From a virus, in IMG/VR virus record IMGVR_UViG_3300018432_000002, positions 64,001-112,563 of that record: 48,563 nt of DNA. One strand, written 5' to 3'. The translations under genes were made by a program, and so were the position numbers. This document shows positions 14,105-20,789 of the stretch, in pieces. Under the pieces are notes generated by a model that saw only the letters and a list, made by a program, of their open reading frames with translations, was not told the origin of the DNA and did no database searches. Position 1 is the first letter of the stretch. Every line of letters starts with the position of its first letter.

Positions 14105-14328
14105 GCAGCGCGGACCCGTTTGACTACCCGGGTGTCCAGCGTCTCAGCGTTGGATATGAGCTGACCACCAAAGGCCGAGTTGTCTACGTCCTTCCGACCG
14201 AGCAGGGCACCTGGAGCCTGTTCGAGGGGAGCAGGCTGGCGCAGGTTCTCCTCGGGCAAGGTCCCGACCAATTCGAGACGCCGACGGACGCCTTCGATGC
14301 GTGGCTGAAATACATGGAGGCGTGGTGA
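14101..14328 (+). CDS. Small unrecognised protein
   Basis: 75 residues: strands YELTTKGRVVYVLPTEQGTW followed by a C-terminal helix (TDAFDAWLKYMEAW). The same sheet-then-helix plan is seen in the 13289 and 13886 products. ATG overlaps the previous stop; stop overlaps GTG 14325. Confidence 0.65.
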   Translation: MSSADPFDYPGVQRLSVGYELTTKGRVVYVLPTEQGTWSLFEGSRLAQVLLGQGPDQFETPTDAFDAWLKYMEAW

Positions 14329-14594
14329 ACGTGCTCGAGCATCTGCGGGAGTGGTCGGCGTCGTCCGACGAGTGGGCCGAGCTGTGCGAAACCCAGTACC
14401 GGGTCAGCGACGCCCCGACCGTCGAGGAACGTGCGGCAGCAGGCCAGCGCATGGCCGAGTTGTTGGAGTCGTACGCCGACCGGGTGGAGCGGTCGGGCCT
14501 GGTGCGGTTCCTCGGTCCGTCGTCGCCGGAATACCTGCGTGCTGAGGCTGCCGAGTATCGGGCGGGCCGTGACCCGCACGCCGACAACGACTGA
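14325..14594 (+). CDS. Small helical protein
   Basis: 89 residues, predicted all-helical, rich in Glu and Arg (VLEHLREWSASSDEWAELCE, EERAAAGQRMAELLESYADR). GTG 14325 overlaps the preceding stop (GTGA). No motif identified. Confidence 0.65.
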   Translation: MNVLEHLREWSASSDEWAELCETQYRVSDAPTVEERAAAGQRMAELLESYADRVERSGLVRFLGPSSPEYLRAEAAEYRAGRDPHADND

Positions 14595-14611
14595 TGTCCG
14601 AGAGCACGGAT

Positions 14612-14646
14612 GGGGCGCCCGAATGCTTGGCGGCTGTGGGCGCCCC
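14612..14646. other. Intergenic hairpin
   Basis: GGGGCGCCC (14612-14620) and GGGCGCCCC (14638-14646) are perfect arms with a 17-nt loop in the 81-nt gap between 14594 and 14676. No T-run follows; possible attenuator or weak terminator. Confidence 0.5.
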
Positions 14647-14675
14647 GGTGAAACCCCTGGAAGGGAGTAACGCGA

Positions 14676-14816
14676 ATGACGGTACAGGAAGTGAACGAGA
14701 CTCAGCCCCGCGATTGGACGCCCGACCCGGCGACGATCGCCCGCATGCTGGACGCGGTGAACCGGGAAGCCTACCCACCGCGGCAGCGCACCAACGTGGC
14801 CCGGCCGGCGTCCTGA
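14676..14816 (+). CDS. Very small acidic protein (46 residues)
   Basis: 46 residues from ATG 14676, with AAGGGAG at 14661-14667. Contains a WTPDPATIARMLDAVNREAY helix. Its stop overlaps the next ATG (TGATG at 14814-14818). Not recognised; support comes from the ribosome site and coupling. Confidence 0.6.
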   Translation: MTVQEVNETQPRDWTPDPATIARMLDAVNREAYPPRQRTNVARPAS

Positions 14817-14995
14817 TGGCGCATACACGCGCGGACACGCTGGTTGTCGAACACGACGACGGCCGCCACAGCAGGTACGAGAACGTGTCCTACGCCCCGC
14901 ATCGCGGTGGGCGCGGGATCACTATCTACACGGACGGCGGGGAAGTCCGGCACGAGGATGTGCACACCACGGACGCCCGACGCCGGCACCGCTGA
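14816..14995 (+). CDS. Small beta-rich protein (59 residues)
   Basis: 59 residues made of short strands (ADTLVVEHDDGRHSRYENVS, GRGITIYTDGGEVRHEDV) with many histidines and a basic tail. It fits a tiny SH3-like or barrel fold, which is inference. Last gene before the terminator at 15025-15054. Confidence 0.62.
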   Translation: MAHTRADTLVVEHDDGRHSRYENVSYAPHRGGRGITIYTDGGEVRHEDVHTTDARRRHR

Positions 14996-15024
14996 TGCAG
15001 GTCGACCAGCGGCATTGAGGATTC

Positions 15025-15054
15025 GGCCCCGTTCAGCTTCCGGCTGGCGGGGCC
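15025..15054 (+). terminator. Terminator of the 10116-14995 gene block
   Basis: GGCCCCG (15025-15031) pairs with CGGGGCC (15048-15054), followed by TTCTTCTT on the rightward strand, 30 nt after the last rightward stop. The right arm lies inside the last codons of the convergent gene at 15033. A close relative is at 26458-26492. Confidence 0.75.
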
Positions 15055-15272
15055 TTCTTCTTGGGGCGCCCTCGTGGCGTCTCGTCGTCGACGGCCTTCA
15101 TGAACGGGGAGAGCTGTCGGAGCCGGCGCGGGTCGTCGACGATCCATCGGAAGAACGCTCGGATTGCCACGTTGACGTTGTAGCCAGCCTTCTCGAACTC
15201 GTCCTTCGCCGGTTCGTACTCGTCGTCGGCGGGTCGGTAGTTCCGGTTGGTGTGCCGGTGCTGGCTACTCAC
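15033..15272 (-). CDS. Small basic protein, possible ribbon-helix-helix type
   Basis: 79 residues from GTG 15272; the frame is also open from GTG 15302. YRPADDEYEPAKDEFEKAGY, then NVNVAIRAFFRWIVDDPRRL suggests a strand followed by two helices as in ribbon-helix-helix DNA binders, and the C-terminus is basic (RGRPKKK). It is a lone leftward gene between two rightward operons, typical for a local regulator. The assignment is tentative. Confidence 0.6.
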   Translation of the reverse strand: MSSQHRHTNRNYRPADDEYEPAKDEFEKAGYNVNVAIRAFFRWIVDDPRRLRQLSPFMKAVDDETPRGRPKKKAPPAGS

Positions 15273-15330
15273 GGCCGAATCATTCCATAGGCGGCTTGCC
15301 ACCTTCTAGCAGGACTGAGAGACTGTCCGT

Positions 15331-15346
15331 TAGTGGCAGGCCACTT
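15331..15346. promoter_or_regulatory. Short palindrome upstream of the 15363 operon
   Basis: AGTGG-CAGG-CCACT (15332-15345) lies 18 nt before ATG 15363, in the 90-nt gap divergent from the ribbon-helix-helix-like gene. It may be an operator for that protein. Confidence 0.35.
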
Positions 15347-15362
15347 TTGATCAGGAGATCCA

Positions 15363-15629
15363 ATGCGATACGACACCCGCTTTACCAAGCCGCGAGCCCT
15401 ACGCGCAGCCGATACCCGCGTGGGCGACCACCTGGCATTCACCAACAAAGCCGACGACGCCGTTGAGTGGCTGTTCGACGCTCGCGACGCCGATGGCCCG
15501 GACGTGGTGTGGACTGTCGTGTCCTCGATCGGCGGCGACGGGATCCTCCGGTTCCGGTTCACCAATGGCTACTTCGAGGAGTTCTTCGCGGGTCAGACCG
15601 TGGTCATCCGAGAGGCGGTCGAGCGATGA
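15363..15629 (+). CDS. Small unrecognised protein
   Basis: 88 residues from ATG 15363, with AGGAG well placed. Pattern of strands (GDHLAFTNKADDAVEWLFDA, VVWTVVSSIGGDGILRFRFT) ending in an acidic-aromatic strand (YFEEFFAGQTVVI). First gene of the operon running to 19720. Confidence 0.7.
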   Translation: MRYDTRFTKPRALRAADTRVGDHLAFTNKADDAVEWLFDARDADGPDVVWTVVSSIGGDGILRFRFTNGYFEEFFAGQTVVIREAVER

Positions 15630-15910
15630 CCGCCGAGCAAGCCATTCGTGAGCAAGTTGCCGCCGAGCTGACCGCGTTCGCAAACAAGCGCCGTGCTGCG
15701 GCCTACCGCTACGCAGACGAACTCGACATCTGTGCACGCAAGAGCAACGACTGTGTCGTGAACGCCTACTACACGGCGGCGGCGATTGCGCGGGACGGCC
15801 AGCAGCGCAACCCGAACTGCGAGACCTGTTCGGACACGCGTGGCGGTCGGCAGGGTCACTCGACGTCGGAGTGCTTCTGGGTGCCGTGCAACACCGCTGA
15901 GGACGTCTGA
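15626..15910 (+). CDS. Small protein with C-terminal cysteine cluster
   Basis: 94 residues. The first 60 are helical (AIREQVAAELTAFANKRRAA); the end carries CETCSDTRGGRQGHSTSECF and one more Cys, a possible zinc site. ATG 15626 overlaps the previous stop; the stop abuts ATG 15910 (TGATG). Confidence 0.65.
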   Translation: MTAEQAIREQVAAELTAFANKRRAAAYRYADELDICARKSNDCVVNAYYTAAAIARDGQQRNPNCETCSDTRGGRQGHSTSECFWVPCNTAEDV

Positions 15911-16176
15911 TGGTCACCGAGCACGCCGTCTGCGCCCTGCCCGACGACCACCGCGACTGGCGGCACCTGGCCATCCGTGTGCAGCAGCGTTCGAACTCCG
16001 GCCGATGGGTGCTCAACCACAGCGGTTTCTTCCTCACCCCGGACGGCCTGTGGTCGCCGACGATCCAGGACGCCATCGAGTTCGACGAGCAGGGTGCGCT
16101 GGCTCAGGCCGCCGAGTGGGCGCCGCTGGTCACCATGCCCGACGGCTCAATCGCCGCTGACCTGCTGAACCGCTAA
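15910..16176 (+). CDS. Small unrecognised protein
   Basis: 88 residues, with strands HLAIRVQQRSNSGRWVLNHS and GFFLTPDGLWSPTIQDAIEF, then a helix. No cysteine pair or known motif. ATG 15910 shares its first base with the preceding stop. Confidence 0.65.
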   Translation: MVTEHAVCALPDDHRDWRHLAIRVQQRSNSGRWVLNHSGFFLTPDGLWSPTIQDAIEFDEQGALAQAAEWAPLVTMPDGSIAADLLNR

Positions 16177-16194
16177 CCCCGAACGGAGACCCCG

Positions 16195-16443
16195 ATGTCA
16201 GTTGGAGTGCAGCGCTACTTCGCTGCCGTCCGCATCTACACCCCCACGTCCAGATATCACCTGAACTTCGACCGGCTCCTCGCCGCTGTCGAGATCCTCA
16301 ACGAGGACGGCGTAGCTGGCCGCCTCACTGAGAAGTTCCGGGAGCGATTTCCTGAGCTGTCACCTAAGGAGATCCACGACTATTTCTGCGCGGCTCAGGC
16401 CGTCGTGTCGAACAACATCGACTTGAGTGAGGTGGCGTCGTGA
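16195..16443 (+). CDS. Small helical protein
   Basis: 82 residues. LNFDRLLAAVEILNEDG, FRERFPELSPKEIHDYFCAA: two or three helices that could include a helix-turn-helix, though no clear turn is visible. ATG 16195 has GGAGA upstream. Stop overlaps GTG 16440. Confidence 0.65.
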   Translation: MSVGVQRYFAAVRIYTPTSRYHLNFDRLLAAVEILNEDGVAGRLTEKFRERFPELSPKEIHDYFCAAQAVVSNNIDLSEVAS

Positions 16444-16649
16444 CCCGCGAGGACGTCCTGGCCGCGTTGGTGGCCGGTGACCGTACCCGAGCCCAGCTGG
16501 CCGAGTCGCTGAACGTTCCGGCAACGTCGGCGTGGCTGCTGGTGCAGCTGAACGCCCTGGTCGACGACGCCCTGGCGCTGGCGGTGGACGGCCAGTACAA
16601 GCCGACCCGCAAGGGCCGGGCGCGGGTGAAAGTCCGGGTGGCGGCGTGA
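16440..16649 (+). CDS. Small winged-helix protein
   Basis: 69 residues with a winged-helix pattern: EDVLAALVAGDRTRAQLAES, LNVPATSAWLLVQLNALVDD, then a basic wing (YKPTRKGRARVKVRV). Such one-domain proteins usually bind DNA. GTG 16440 overlaps the preceding stop. Target unknown. Confidence 0.65.
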   Translation: MTREDVLAALVAGDRTRAQLAESLNVPATSAWLLVQLNALVDDALALAVDGQYKPTRKGRARVKVRVAA

Positions 16650-16876
16650 GTGCCGACGACCTGGCGCCGGCGCGCGCGTGGGAGCCGCAGCCCAACGAAC
16701 GTGTCTGCCGCCGCAGCGAACCCGCCCGCATGGGCACGGTGGTGAACTGCAACCGGTTCGGGCATGTCGCTGACCCGTACTGGCTGGTGACGGTGCGCTG
16801 GGACGACGGCGGGTTTACGCACGGGGTGGAGACGTCGCTGCTGGTCCGCGAAGACGGAACGCAGGGCCCGGCATGA
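16646..16876 (+). CDS. Small beta-rich protein
   Basis: 76 residues: ERVCRRSEPARMGTVVNCNR, then YWLVTVRWDDGGFTHGVETS. The motif of a short barrel with conserved G-T-V turns resembles KOW/SH3-like domains, but this is only shape-based. GTG 16646 overlaps the winged-helix gene's stop. Confidence 0.62.
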   Translation: MSADDLAPARAWEPQPNERVCRRSEPARMGTVVNCNRFGHVADPYWLVTVRWDDGGFTHGVETSLLVREDGTQGPA

Positions 16877-17145
16877 GCATCCACAACGTGACCGGCGCCC
16901 AGCTCGTCGAGGCGATGCTCGCCAACAACTGGCAGGTCGTCGGCGAACGCGAAGGCCTTTACAAGCGGTTGGCGCTGATGGACGAGGGGCAGCCCCGACA
17001 CACGCTCACCGTGCCACTCAACCCGAAGTACTCCGACTACGACGATCTGCTGGGCGCCGCGATCGGCAGCCTCGAGGTGTTGTGGATCGACGGGCAGGAA
17101 GCCCACAGAGTGCTGCACCGTCTCGACCCGGCGCTGTATCAGTGA
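16873..17145 (+). CDS. Small unrecognised protein
   Basis: 90 residues: TGAQLVEAMLANNWQVVGER followed by HTLTVPLNPKYSDYDDLLGA and a C-terminal helix. The beginning resembles HicA-like dsRNA-binding folds (helix, strand with Gly), but the catalytic His of HicA is not in the expected place. ATG overlaps previous stop; stop overlaps GTG 17142. Confidence 0.62.
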   Translation: MSIHNVTGAQLVEAMLANNWQVVGEREGLYKRLALMDEGQPRHTLTVPLNPKYSDYDDLLGAAIGSLEVLWIDGQEAHRVLHRLDPALYQ

Positions 17146-17372
17146 GCTGGTACGACATCTCCTCGGACGCGGTCCTGAAGCTGATCCAGGCCGGAGTGCA
17201 CACCCGCCCGGAACTGGCCGACCGGTTCCACGTGCTCGCCAACTCGCCGCATCTTCACGACGCGATCGAAGAGCTGGTGGCCCGCGGTGAGATCGCCGAC
17301 CGTGGCGGCCGGCTGATCGTGCACGACCTACTCGAACCCCTGACCGACATCAACGACCTGGAGGAACTGTGA
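17142..17372 (+). CDS. Small winged-helix-like protein
   Basis: 76 residues: ISSDAVLKLIQAGVHTRPEL, ADRFHVLANSPHLHDAIEEL, VARGEIADRGGRLIVHDLLE. The order helix-helix-helix-wing matches a winged helix and mirrors the 16440 product, suggesting duplication. GTG 17142 overlaps the previous stop. Confidence 0.65.
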   Translation: MSWYDISSDAVLKLIQAGVHTRPELADRFHVLANSPHLHDAIEELVARGEIADRGGRLIVHDLLEPLTDINDLEEL

Positions 17373-17612
17373 CCTACCGACCGTCTTACACCTCACTCGT
17401 AGCCGCACTGCGGTCCGAGTTTCACCGCCGATGACCTCCGCACGCTGCACGCGAAGTTCGTGCTCTGGAAGGCAATGGAGGGCGAGGGCGGCGCGAGCGA
17501 CGTTCAGGAGACCTTGCATGGCGCCATCGTCGATGCCCTGAACTCCGAGTACGACCCGGGCGAGAACGCCCACCCGGCTGTGCGTGAGTGGTTCGCCGGG
17601 GAGCGCCGATGA
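17369..17612 (+). pseudogene. Small gene with +1 frameshift (broken or programmed)
   Basis: GTG 17369 opens a 21-codon frame (MTYRPSYTSLVAALRSEFHRR) that stops at 17434. From about 17421 a second frame without its own nearby start reads FTADDLRTLHAKFVLWKAME and continues to a stop at 17610-17612 that overlaps the next ATG. Skipping one base at GAG-TTT-C joins them into one 80-residue protein. Either one extra T has disabled the gene or ribosomes slip +1 at TTTC. The downstream part has the codon pattern of a real gene. Confidence 0.75.
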
Positions 17613-17842
17613 ACCGCACCGTGAATGACATCGCCGACATGATCCGTGAGGTCGACGGCGACAACCGGATGACCTCGACCTTCCTAGGCGCGACGCTCGC
17701 CAGCCGGCTGTGCGTCTTCTACAGCGACCTCGAGGTGGTGGACGTGATCGCGTTCGTAGACCGCACCAACCCGGACAAGCGGATGGGCGCCGGCCGTCTC
17801 GCTGAGCTGCTCGACGCCGAGTTCAACCTGGACAAGGAGTAG
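17609..17842 (+). CDS. Small unrecognised protein
   Basis: 77 residues: VNDIADMIREVDGDNRMTST, then LEVVDVIAFVDRTNPDKRMG and an acidic helical end. ATG 17609 overlaps the stop of the frameshifted gene, which supports that gene's 3' frame being translated. No family recognised. Confidence 0.65.
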   Translation: MNRTVNDIADMIREVDGDNRMTSTFLGATLASRLCVFYSDLEVVDVIAFVDRTNPDKRMGAGRLAELLDAEFNLDKE

Positions 17843-17844
17843 CC

Positions 17845-18117
17845 ATGGGAGCCAAGCAGATCACCTGCTTCATCGCCGAATGCGATGACTGCGGCACCGA
17901 GTACGAGCACGACTACACGCCCCACTGGCCCAGCGACCGTGAAGCCATCGACGACGCCGTTAACAGCGCCGACTGGTGGACTGACGAGAAGACGCTGCTC
18001 TGCAATGACTGTAAGGACAAGCCACACGCGGTCGTTCCGGACAAGTTCGACCCGGAAGGCTGCGATCGTTGCCCGCATCCGGCGGAGGAGCACGAGACCG
18101 CGGCGGCCACTCGATGA
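17845..18117 (+). CDS. Small zinc-ribbon protein with three CxxC pairs
   Basis: 90 residues carrying CDDCG (about 13-17), CNDC and CDRC near 53-76 plus nearby histidines, so one or two zinc sites are likely. The acidic middle contains YTPHWPSDREAIDDAV. ATG 17845 has AAGGAG upstream; the stop overlaps ATG 18114. Confidence 0.7.
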   Translation: MGAKQITCFIAECDDCGTEYEHDYTPHWPSDREAIDDAVNSADWWTDEKTLLCNDCKDKPHAVVPDKFDPEGCDRCPHPAEEHETAAATR

Positions 18118-18275
18118 CCGCCCTTGCTCTTCCTCGGCCCGCCGCGCCACTTCCGGAGTCGCAGGACCCGGCCAGGCTGTACGCGATGCTCGCCGACCCT
18201 GCCCTGATCGGCTTCCGCACGGAGATCTTGGACGCGATCGAGCGGCTGACCGGCAGCCGGCCGGAGGTGGACTGA
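18114..18275 (+). CDS. Very small protein (53 residues)
   Basis: 53 residues: a proline-rich lead (LPRPAAPLPESQDP), then helices ARLYAMLADPALIGFRTEIL and DAIERLTG. ATG 18114 is taken for the ATGA overlap. Unrecognised. Confidence 0.6.
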   Translation: MTALALPRPAAPLPESQDPARLYAMLADPALIGFRTEILDAIERLTGSRPEVD

Positions 18276-18276
18276 C

Positions 18277-18555
18277 ATGCCTGTTGGTGACCGGCAGCCG
18301 ATCGAGCTGCTGCAAGACGACCAGGCGTGGGCTGATGAGCCACGCCGTCTGGCCGAGGACGTGTTCGGGCATCGCACGGTGCCGGATGGCTGCGACCGAA
18401 CCGACCCGCATACGTGCGATCGGCTGACGTGCTCCTCGTGCGGTCGGGCTGTGCTGCGGATCGGGCGCAACATCTACGGCTCGGCGGTGCAGGTGGGCTG
18501 CCAGTTCACTGAGGCCGGGCGCCGTTACAACAAGGAGAACGGGGTGCAGTGGTGA
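18277..18555 (+). CDS. Small cysteine-containing protein
   Basis: 92 residues with CDRTDPHTC and CSSCG, giving a Cys4 site, followed by a beta segment (AVLRIGRNIYGSAVQVGCQF). ATG 18277 is preceded by GGAGG. Stop overlaps GTG 18552. Confidence 0.65.
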   Translation: MPVGDRQPIELLQDDQAWADEPRRLAEDVFGHRTVPDGCDRTDPHTCDRLTCSSCGRAVLRIGRNIYGSAVQVGCQFTEAGRRYNKENGVQW

Positions 18556-18794
18556 ACGACCTCGAACCGACACCTGAGCTGATCGCCGCAGCCAAGCGCG
18601 TAGCGACCGGGACATGGACGGCTGGCCACCGCGGTCCGGCCGAGCTGACCGATCCGGCATTGCGGGAGTTGGTCGATGCCCGCCTGGCGTATCTGCACTA
18701 CACGCCTGCTTTCAAGCGGGCCGACGACTACTGGCGGCTGTCCACGGAGGGCGAAGAATGGCTTGCCCGCGCCGAGCAGGAGTCGCAGCGGTGA
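18552..18794 (+). CDS. Small unrecognised protein
   Basis: 80 residues: ELIAAAKRVATGTWTAGHRG, then LTDPALRELVDARLAYLHYT and a C-terminal helix. Helical with a basic loop; may be a winged-helix variant (YWRLSTEGEEWL resembles a wing plus helix). GTG 18552 overlaps the previous stop; 18549 is also in frame. Confidence 0.62.
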   Translation: MNDLEPTPELIAAAKRVATGTWTAGHRGPAELTDPALRELVDARLAYLHYTPAFKRADDYWRLSTEGEEWLARAEQESQR

Positions 18795-19078
18795 CCGTCG
18801 ACCTGTATCGCGTGCTCCGCGATATCCGAGACGGCCACCTCAACCTATGGGTGACGGTTGCCCGTTTCGACGTTTCGACGGGCGCCGCCGTGCCGCCAAC
18901 GGAGATCGAGACAAGTCCTGACCGGACACCATCGGCCGCAGCAGGCAATGGTGTGCATTGGTGGCGCGTGCTGGCCGAGCAGGGCTGGATCCGGCTGCCG
19001 GATCTGTACGAACACTCGGTGTGGCAACTGACAGAGAAAGCCCTGGCCGCCATCCTCGAGCACGAGGCAGAGTCATGA
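18791..19078 (+). CDS. Small winged-helix-like protein
   Basis: 95 residues. The end (WWRVLAEQGWIRLPDLYEHS, VWQLTEKALAAI) has the helix-wing-helix pattern seen in the 18552 product, so the two may be paralogues. The middle is polar and probably a loop. GTG overlaps previous stop; stop overlaps ATG 19075. Confidence 0.62.
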   Translation: MTVDLYRVLRDIRDGHLNLWVTVARFDVSTGAAVPPTEIETSPDRTPSAAAGNGVHWWRVLAEQGWIRLPDLYEHSVWQLTEKALAAILEHEAES

Positions 19079-19281
19079 CCGCCACCCTGTTCAGTCAGCC
19101 GTTGTCGACCCGTGACCGCCTTGAGTGGGCGAAGTCCCAGATCGGCCTGCTCCACTTGAATGCCGTAATCCATCTGCTTGAGGATGCGGGCTTTCCGACG
19201 GAGGACGCCCGTGAAGTAGCCCTGTACGGGCTGGCCGCCTCCTACCTGGTCGCGGCCGGCGAAGACGAGGAGACGCTGTGA
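19075..19281 (+). CDS. Small helical protein
   Basis: 68 residues, mainly two helices (STRDRLEWAKSQIGLLHLNA, DAREVALYGLAASYLVAAGE) with an acidic end. No motif recognised. Coupled by ATGA/GTGA overlaps. Confidence 0.62.
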   Translation: MTATLFSQPLSTRDRLEWAKSQIGLLHLNAVIHLLEDAGFPTEDAREVALYGLAASYLVAAGEDEETL

Positions 19282-19523
19282 GCGACGACTGGACGAACGT
19301 GACGTGCGCCCGCGAGCTGCCCGACGGCACTGTCGTGCGGCACGAGGGCAGTGACTACATCGCCTACCCCGATCATGAGATGGCCGGCTCCCGGGTGCGC
19401 TGGCACTCAGAGACGACGGTCATGTCCGACCGCGGCATGGACATGCTGCTCGACGACGGCGGCAAGGTGGTCGGGCTGGACCTGGACGCGGTCGCCGAGT
19501 TCGAGAAGCTGGTATCCCGGTGA
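19278..19523 (+). CDS. Small unrecognised protein
   Basis: 81 residues: beta-rich (ARELPDGTVVRHEGSDYIAY) with a metal-free sequence, an acidic turn DDGGKVVGLDLD and a short final helix. GTG 19278 overlaps previous stop; stop overlaps GTG 19520. Confidence 0.62.
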   Translation: MSDDWTNVTCARELPDGTVVRHEGSDYIAYPDHEMAGSRVRWHSETTVMSDRGMDMLLDDGGKVVGLDLDAVAEFEKLVSR

Positions 19524-19720
19524 CCGCGCTTCGGGTAGTGGCCCTGCCGGTCGGCAGCATCGTCGCAACGGCTACGGAGGTGTTCATCAAGACCGAGAAG
19601 GATGACACCGGCGAGTGGTACAAGACCTGCAGTGATGACCTGTGGTGGGACAGCGAGGTTCAGAGCGACCTGGACCGGGACGCCCAGGTGCTGCGGGTCG
19701 GCACTGGGTCCGGGCAGTGA
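19520..19720 (+). CDS. Small beta-rich protein, last gene of the operon
   Basis: 66 residues: VVALPVGSIVATATEVFIKT, then EWYKTCSDDLWWDSEVQSDL. Alternating strands suggest a small barrel. It is the last gene of the 15363-19720 chain; the terminator at 19740-19775 follows. Confidence 0.65.
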   Translation: MTALRVVALPVGSIVATATEVFIKTEKDDTGEWYKTCSDDLWWDSEVQSDLDRDAQVLRVGTGSGQ

Positions 19721-19739
19721 ACTGAGCCCCTTCAACGAC

Positions 19740-19775
19740 AGCCCCGCCCGGACCCCGGCGCGGGGCTTAGTTTTG
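19740..19775 (+). terminator. Rho-independent-type terminator
   Basis: AGCCCCGC (19740-19747) pairs with GCGGGGCT (19760-19767), followed by TAGTTTTGT. It lies 20 nt after the stop of the 19520 gene, and its T-rich tail is the clearest in the window. Confidence 0.85.
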
Positions 19776-19855
19776 TCCGAACGACACGAGTGGCATTCAC
19801 TGAGCAACTCCCCGACCGCCTGACCTGCGGCTACGTTCGAATAGTGAAGGTCAGG

Positions 19856-20065
19856 ATGGCGCTTGAGACCTCGGACGGCCGCTGGAGGGTCGAGGTCGCC
19901 CAGCGGGGCGCCCGGGTCGGCTACCGCATCCTGAAGGACGGCAAACAGTGGCACGCGTGGACGGGTATCGCCGCGGTGGAGCACCTGCTCGCCAAAGAGG
20001 GCGTGAGCATGGCCGACCTGGTCGAGGCGGCTGTAGCACCTGTACGACGTCCTACAGGGCGCTAA
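19856..20065 (+). CDS. Small basic protein (possible Lsr2-like DNA-binding helix)
   Basis: 69 residues from ATG 19856 (GTG 19844 is in frame and could give a leaderless start). ETSDGRWRVEVAQRGARVGY is followed by HAWTGIAAVEHLLAKEGVSM. Basic and unrecognised. It is the only rightward gene between the terminator and the leftward operon, and its stop overlaps the stop of the convergent 20062 gene. Confidence 0.6.
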   Translation: MALETSDGRWRVEVAQRGARVGYRILKDGKQWHAWTGIAAVEHLLAKEGVSMADLVEAAVAPVRRPTGR

Positions 20066-20078
20066 GCCGTCCTACAGG
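20048..20078. repeat. Direct repeat of CGTCCTACAGG
   Basis: Two copies of CGTCCTACAGG (20048-20058 and 20068-20078) at a 20-bp interval, across the junction of two convergent genes. The right parts resemble the AACTACAG half-boxes at 26518-26598, but they are partly coding and may be chance. Confidence 0.4.
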
Positions 20079-20370
20079 TCGCCGCAACCTCGACGCCGCG
20101 CATCCACTGCAGGGCGGTCAGCGACACCGTCAGGCCCTCTCTCAACGAGGCGCACGTGCGGCAGTCGAGGCTCGCACATCCGGCGTGGTCTTCGGCGACC
20201 TGCACGAACAGCCGCTGCAAGGTACCCGTCACCCATGTGGTCGGGTCCTGATGGCGGGACAGCTGGACGTCGCGGCGCTGGATCGACTGGACTTTCGCCG
20301 GCGCCTGGTAGTGGTCGGCGGCGGCACGGTTCCGGCGGATCTCTTCGTCGAGGGTTTCCAGTACATCCAC
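20062..20370 (-). CDS. Small protein with central cysteines
   Basis: 102 residues from GTG 20370, with GGAGG 5 nt upstream. A long charged helix (LETLDEEIRRNRAAADHYQA) starts it, and CASLDCRTC in the middle gives three cysteines. It probably has its own promoter, since the terminator at 20586-20608 and 242 nt without a gene separate it from the leftward operon. I see no other feature in that gap. Confidence 0.65.
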   Translation of the reverse strand: MDVLETLDEEIRRNRAAADHYQAPAKVQSIQRRDVQLSRHQDPTTWVTGTLQRLFVQVAEDHAGCASLDCRTCASLREGLTVSLTALQWMRGVEVAATCRTA

Positions 20371-20585
20371 GGTGACCTCCCGTTTGGTCGATGGCTGCGA
20401 TCGACGCTAAGCGGGCCGTTGGCGTTCCGGATCGGGTGAACAGATCGAGAATCGCCGTGGTGCCCGAACGTGGTCGGCCGAACACCCGAGAGGATGTCAC
20501 GCTTCTCCGTCGGGTGGGCCGTTCAGCCAGCCTTCAGGGCGTCAACCGGGTAGGTTCAATCCGCCCATTCGGCCGACATGCGAAA

Positions 20586-20608
20586 GCCCCGGTCGCTGGG
20601 ACCGGGGC
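20586..20608 (-). terminator. Terminator of the leftward operon
   Basis: GCCCCGGTC (20586-20594) and GACCGGGGC (20600-20608) form a perfect 9-bp stem with a 5-nt loop. Read leftward it is followed by TTTCG, and it lies 4 nt past the stop of the 20613 gene. Confidence 0.75.
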
Positions 20609-20612
20609 CTCT

Positions 20613-20789
20613 TCACTCCTCATTCACGGAAATCGTCGGCTGCAACGCTCCGGGGCAGGTCGCCCTATCGCCGGCAGGCTGGTGAGGTGGGCACGGATCG
20701 CCCACCTCTGCGGTCACGATCGCCCGGCACTCACTGCATCGGGCTTTGGGGAGGGGTCCGTCTTCGTGGTACTGCTTCCATTCAGGCAC
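20613..20789 (-). CDS. Small zinc-ribbon protein (58 residues)
   Basis: 58 residues from GTG 20789, with a consensus AGGAGGTG ribosome site 5-6 nt upstream. CSECRAIVTAEVGDPCPPHQ plus a later Cys gives a Cys/His metal site; the N-terminus MPEWKQYHEDGPLPKARC is polar. It overlaps the end of the 20714 frame by 76 nt in another frame, which is unusual here. The strong ribosome site and the terminator placed right after it argue that it is real. Confidence 0.75.
   Translation of the reverse strand: MPEWKQYHEDGPLPKARCSECRAIVTAEVGDPCPPHQPAGDRATCPGALQPTISVNEE

Noticed and set aside
20553-20562. GGTTCAATCC, a tRNA T-loop look-alike
   Set aside because: Flanking bases do not form a T stem, acceptor or anticodon arm, and no CCA or cloverleaf can be drawn.
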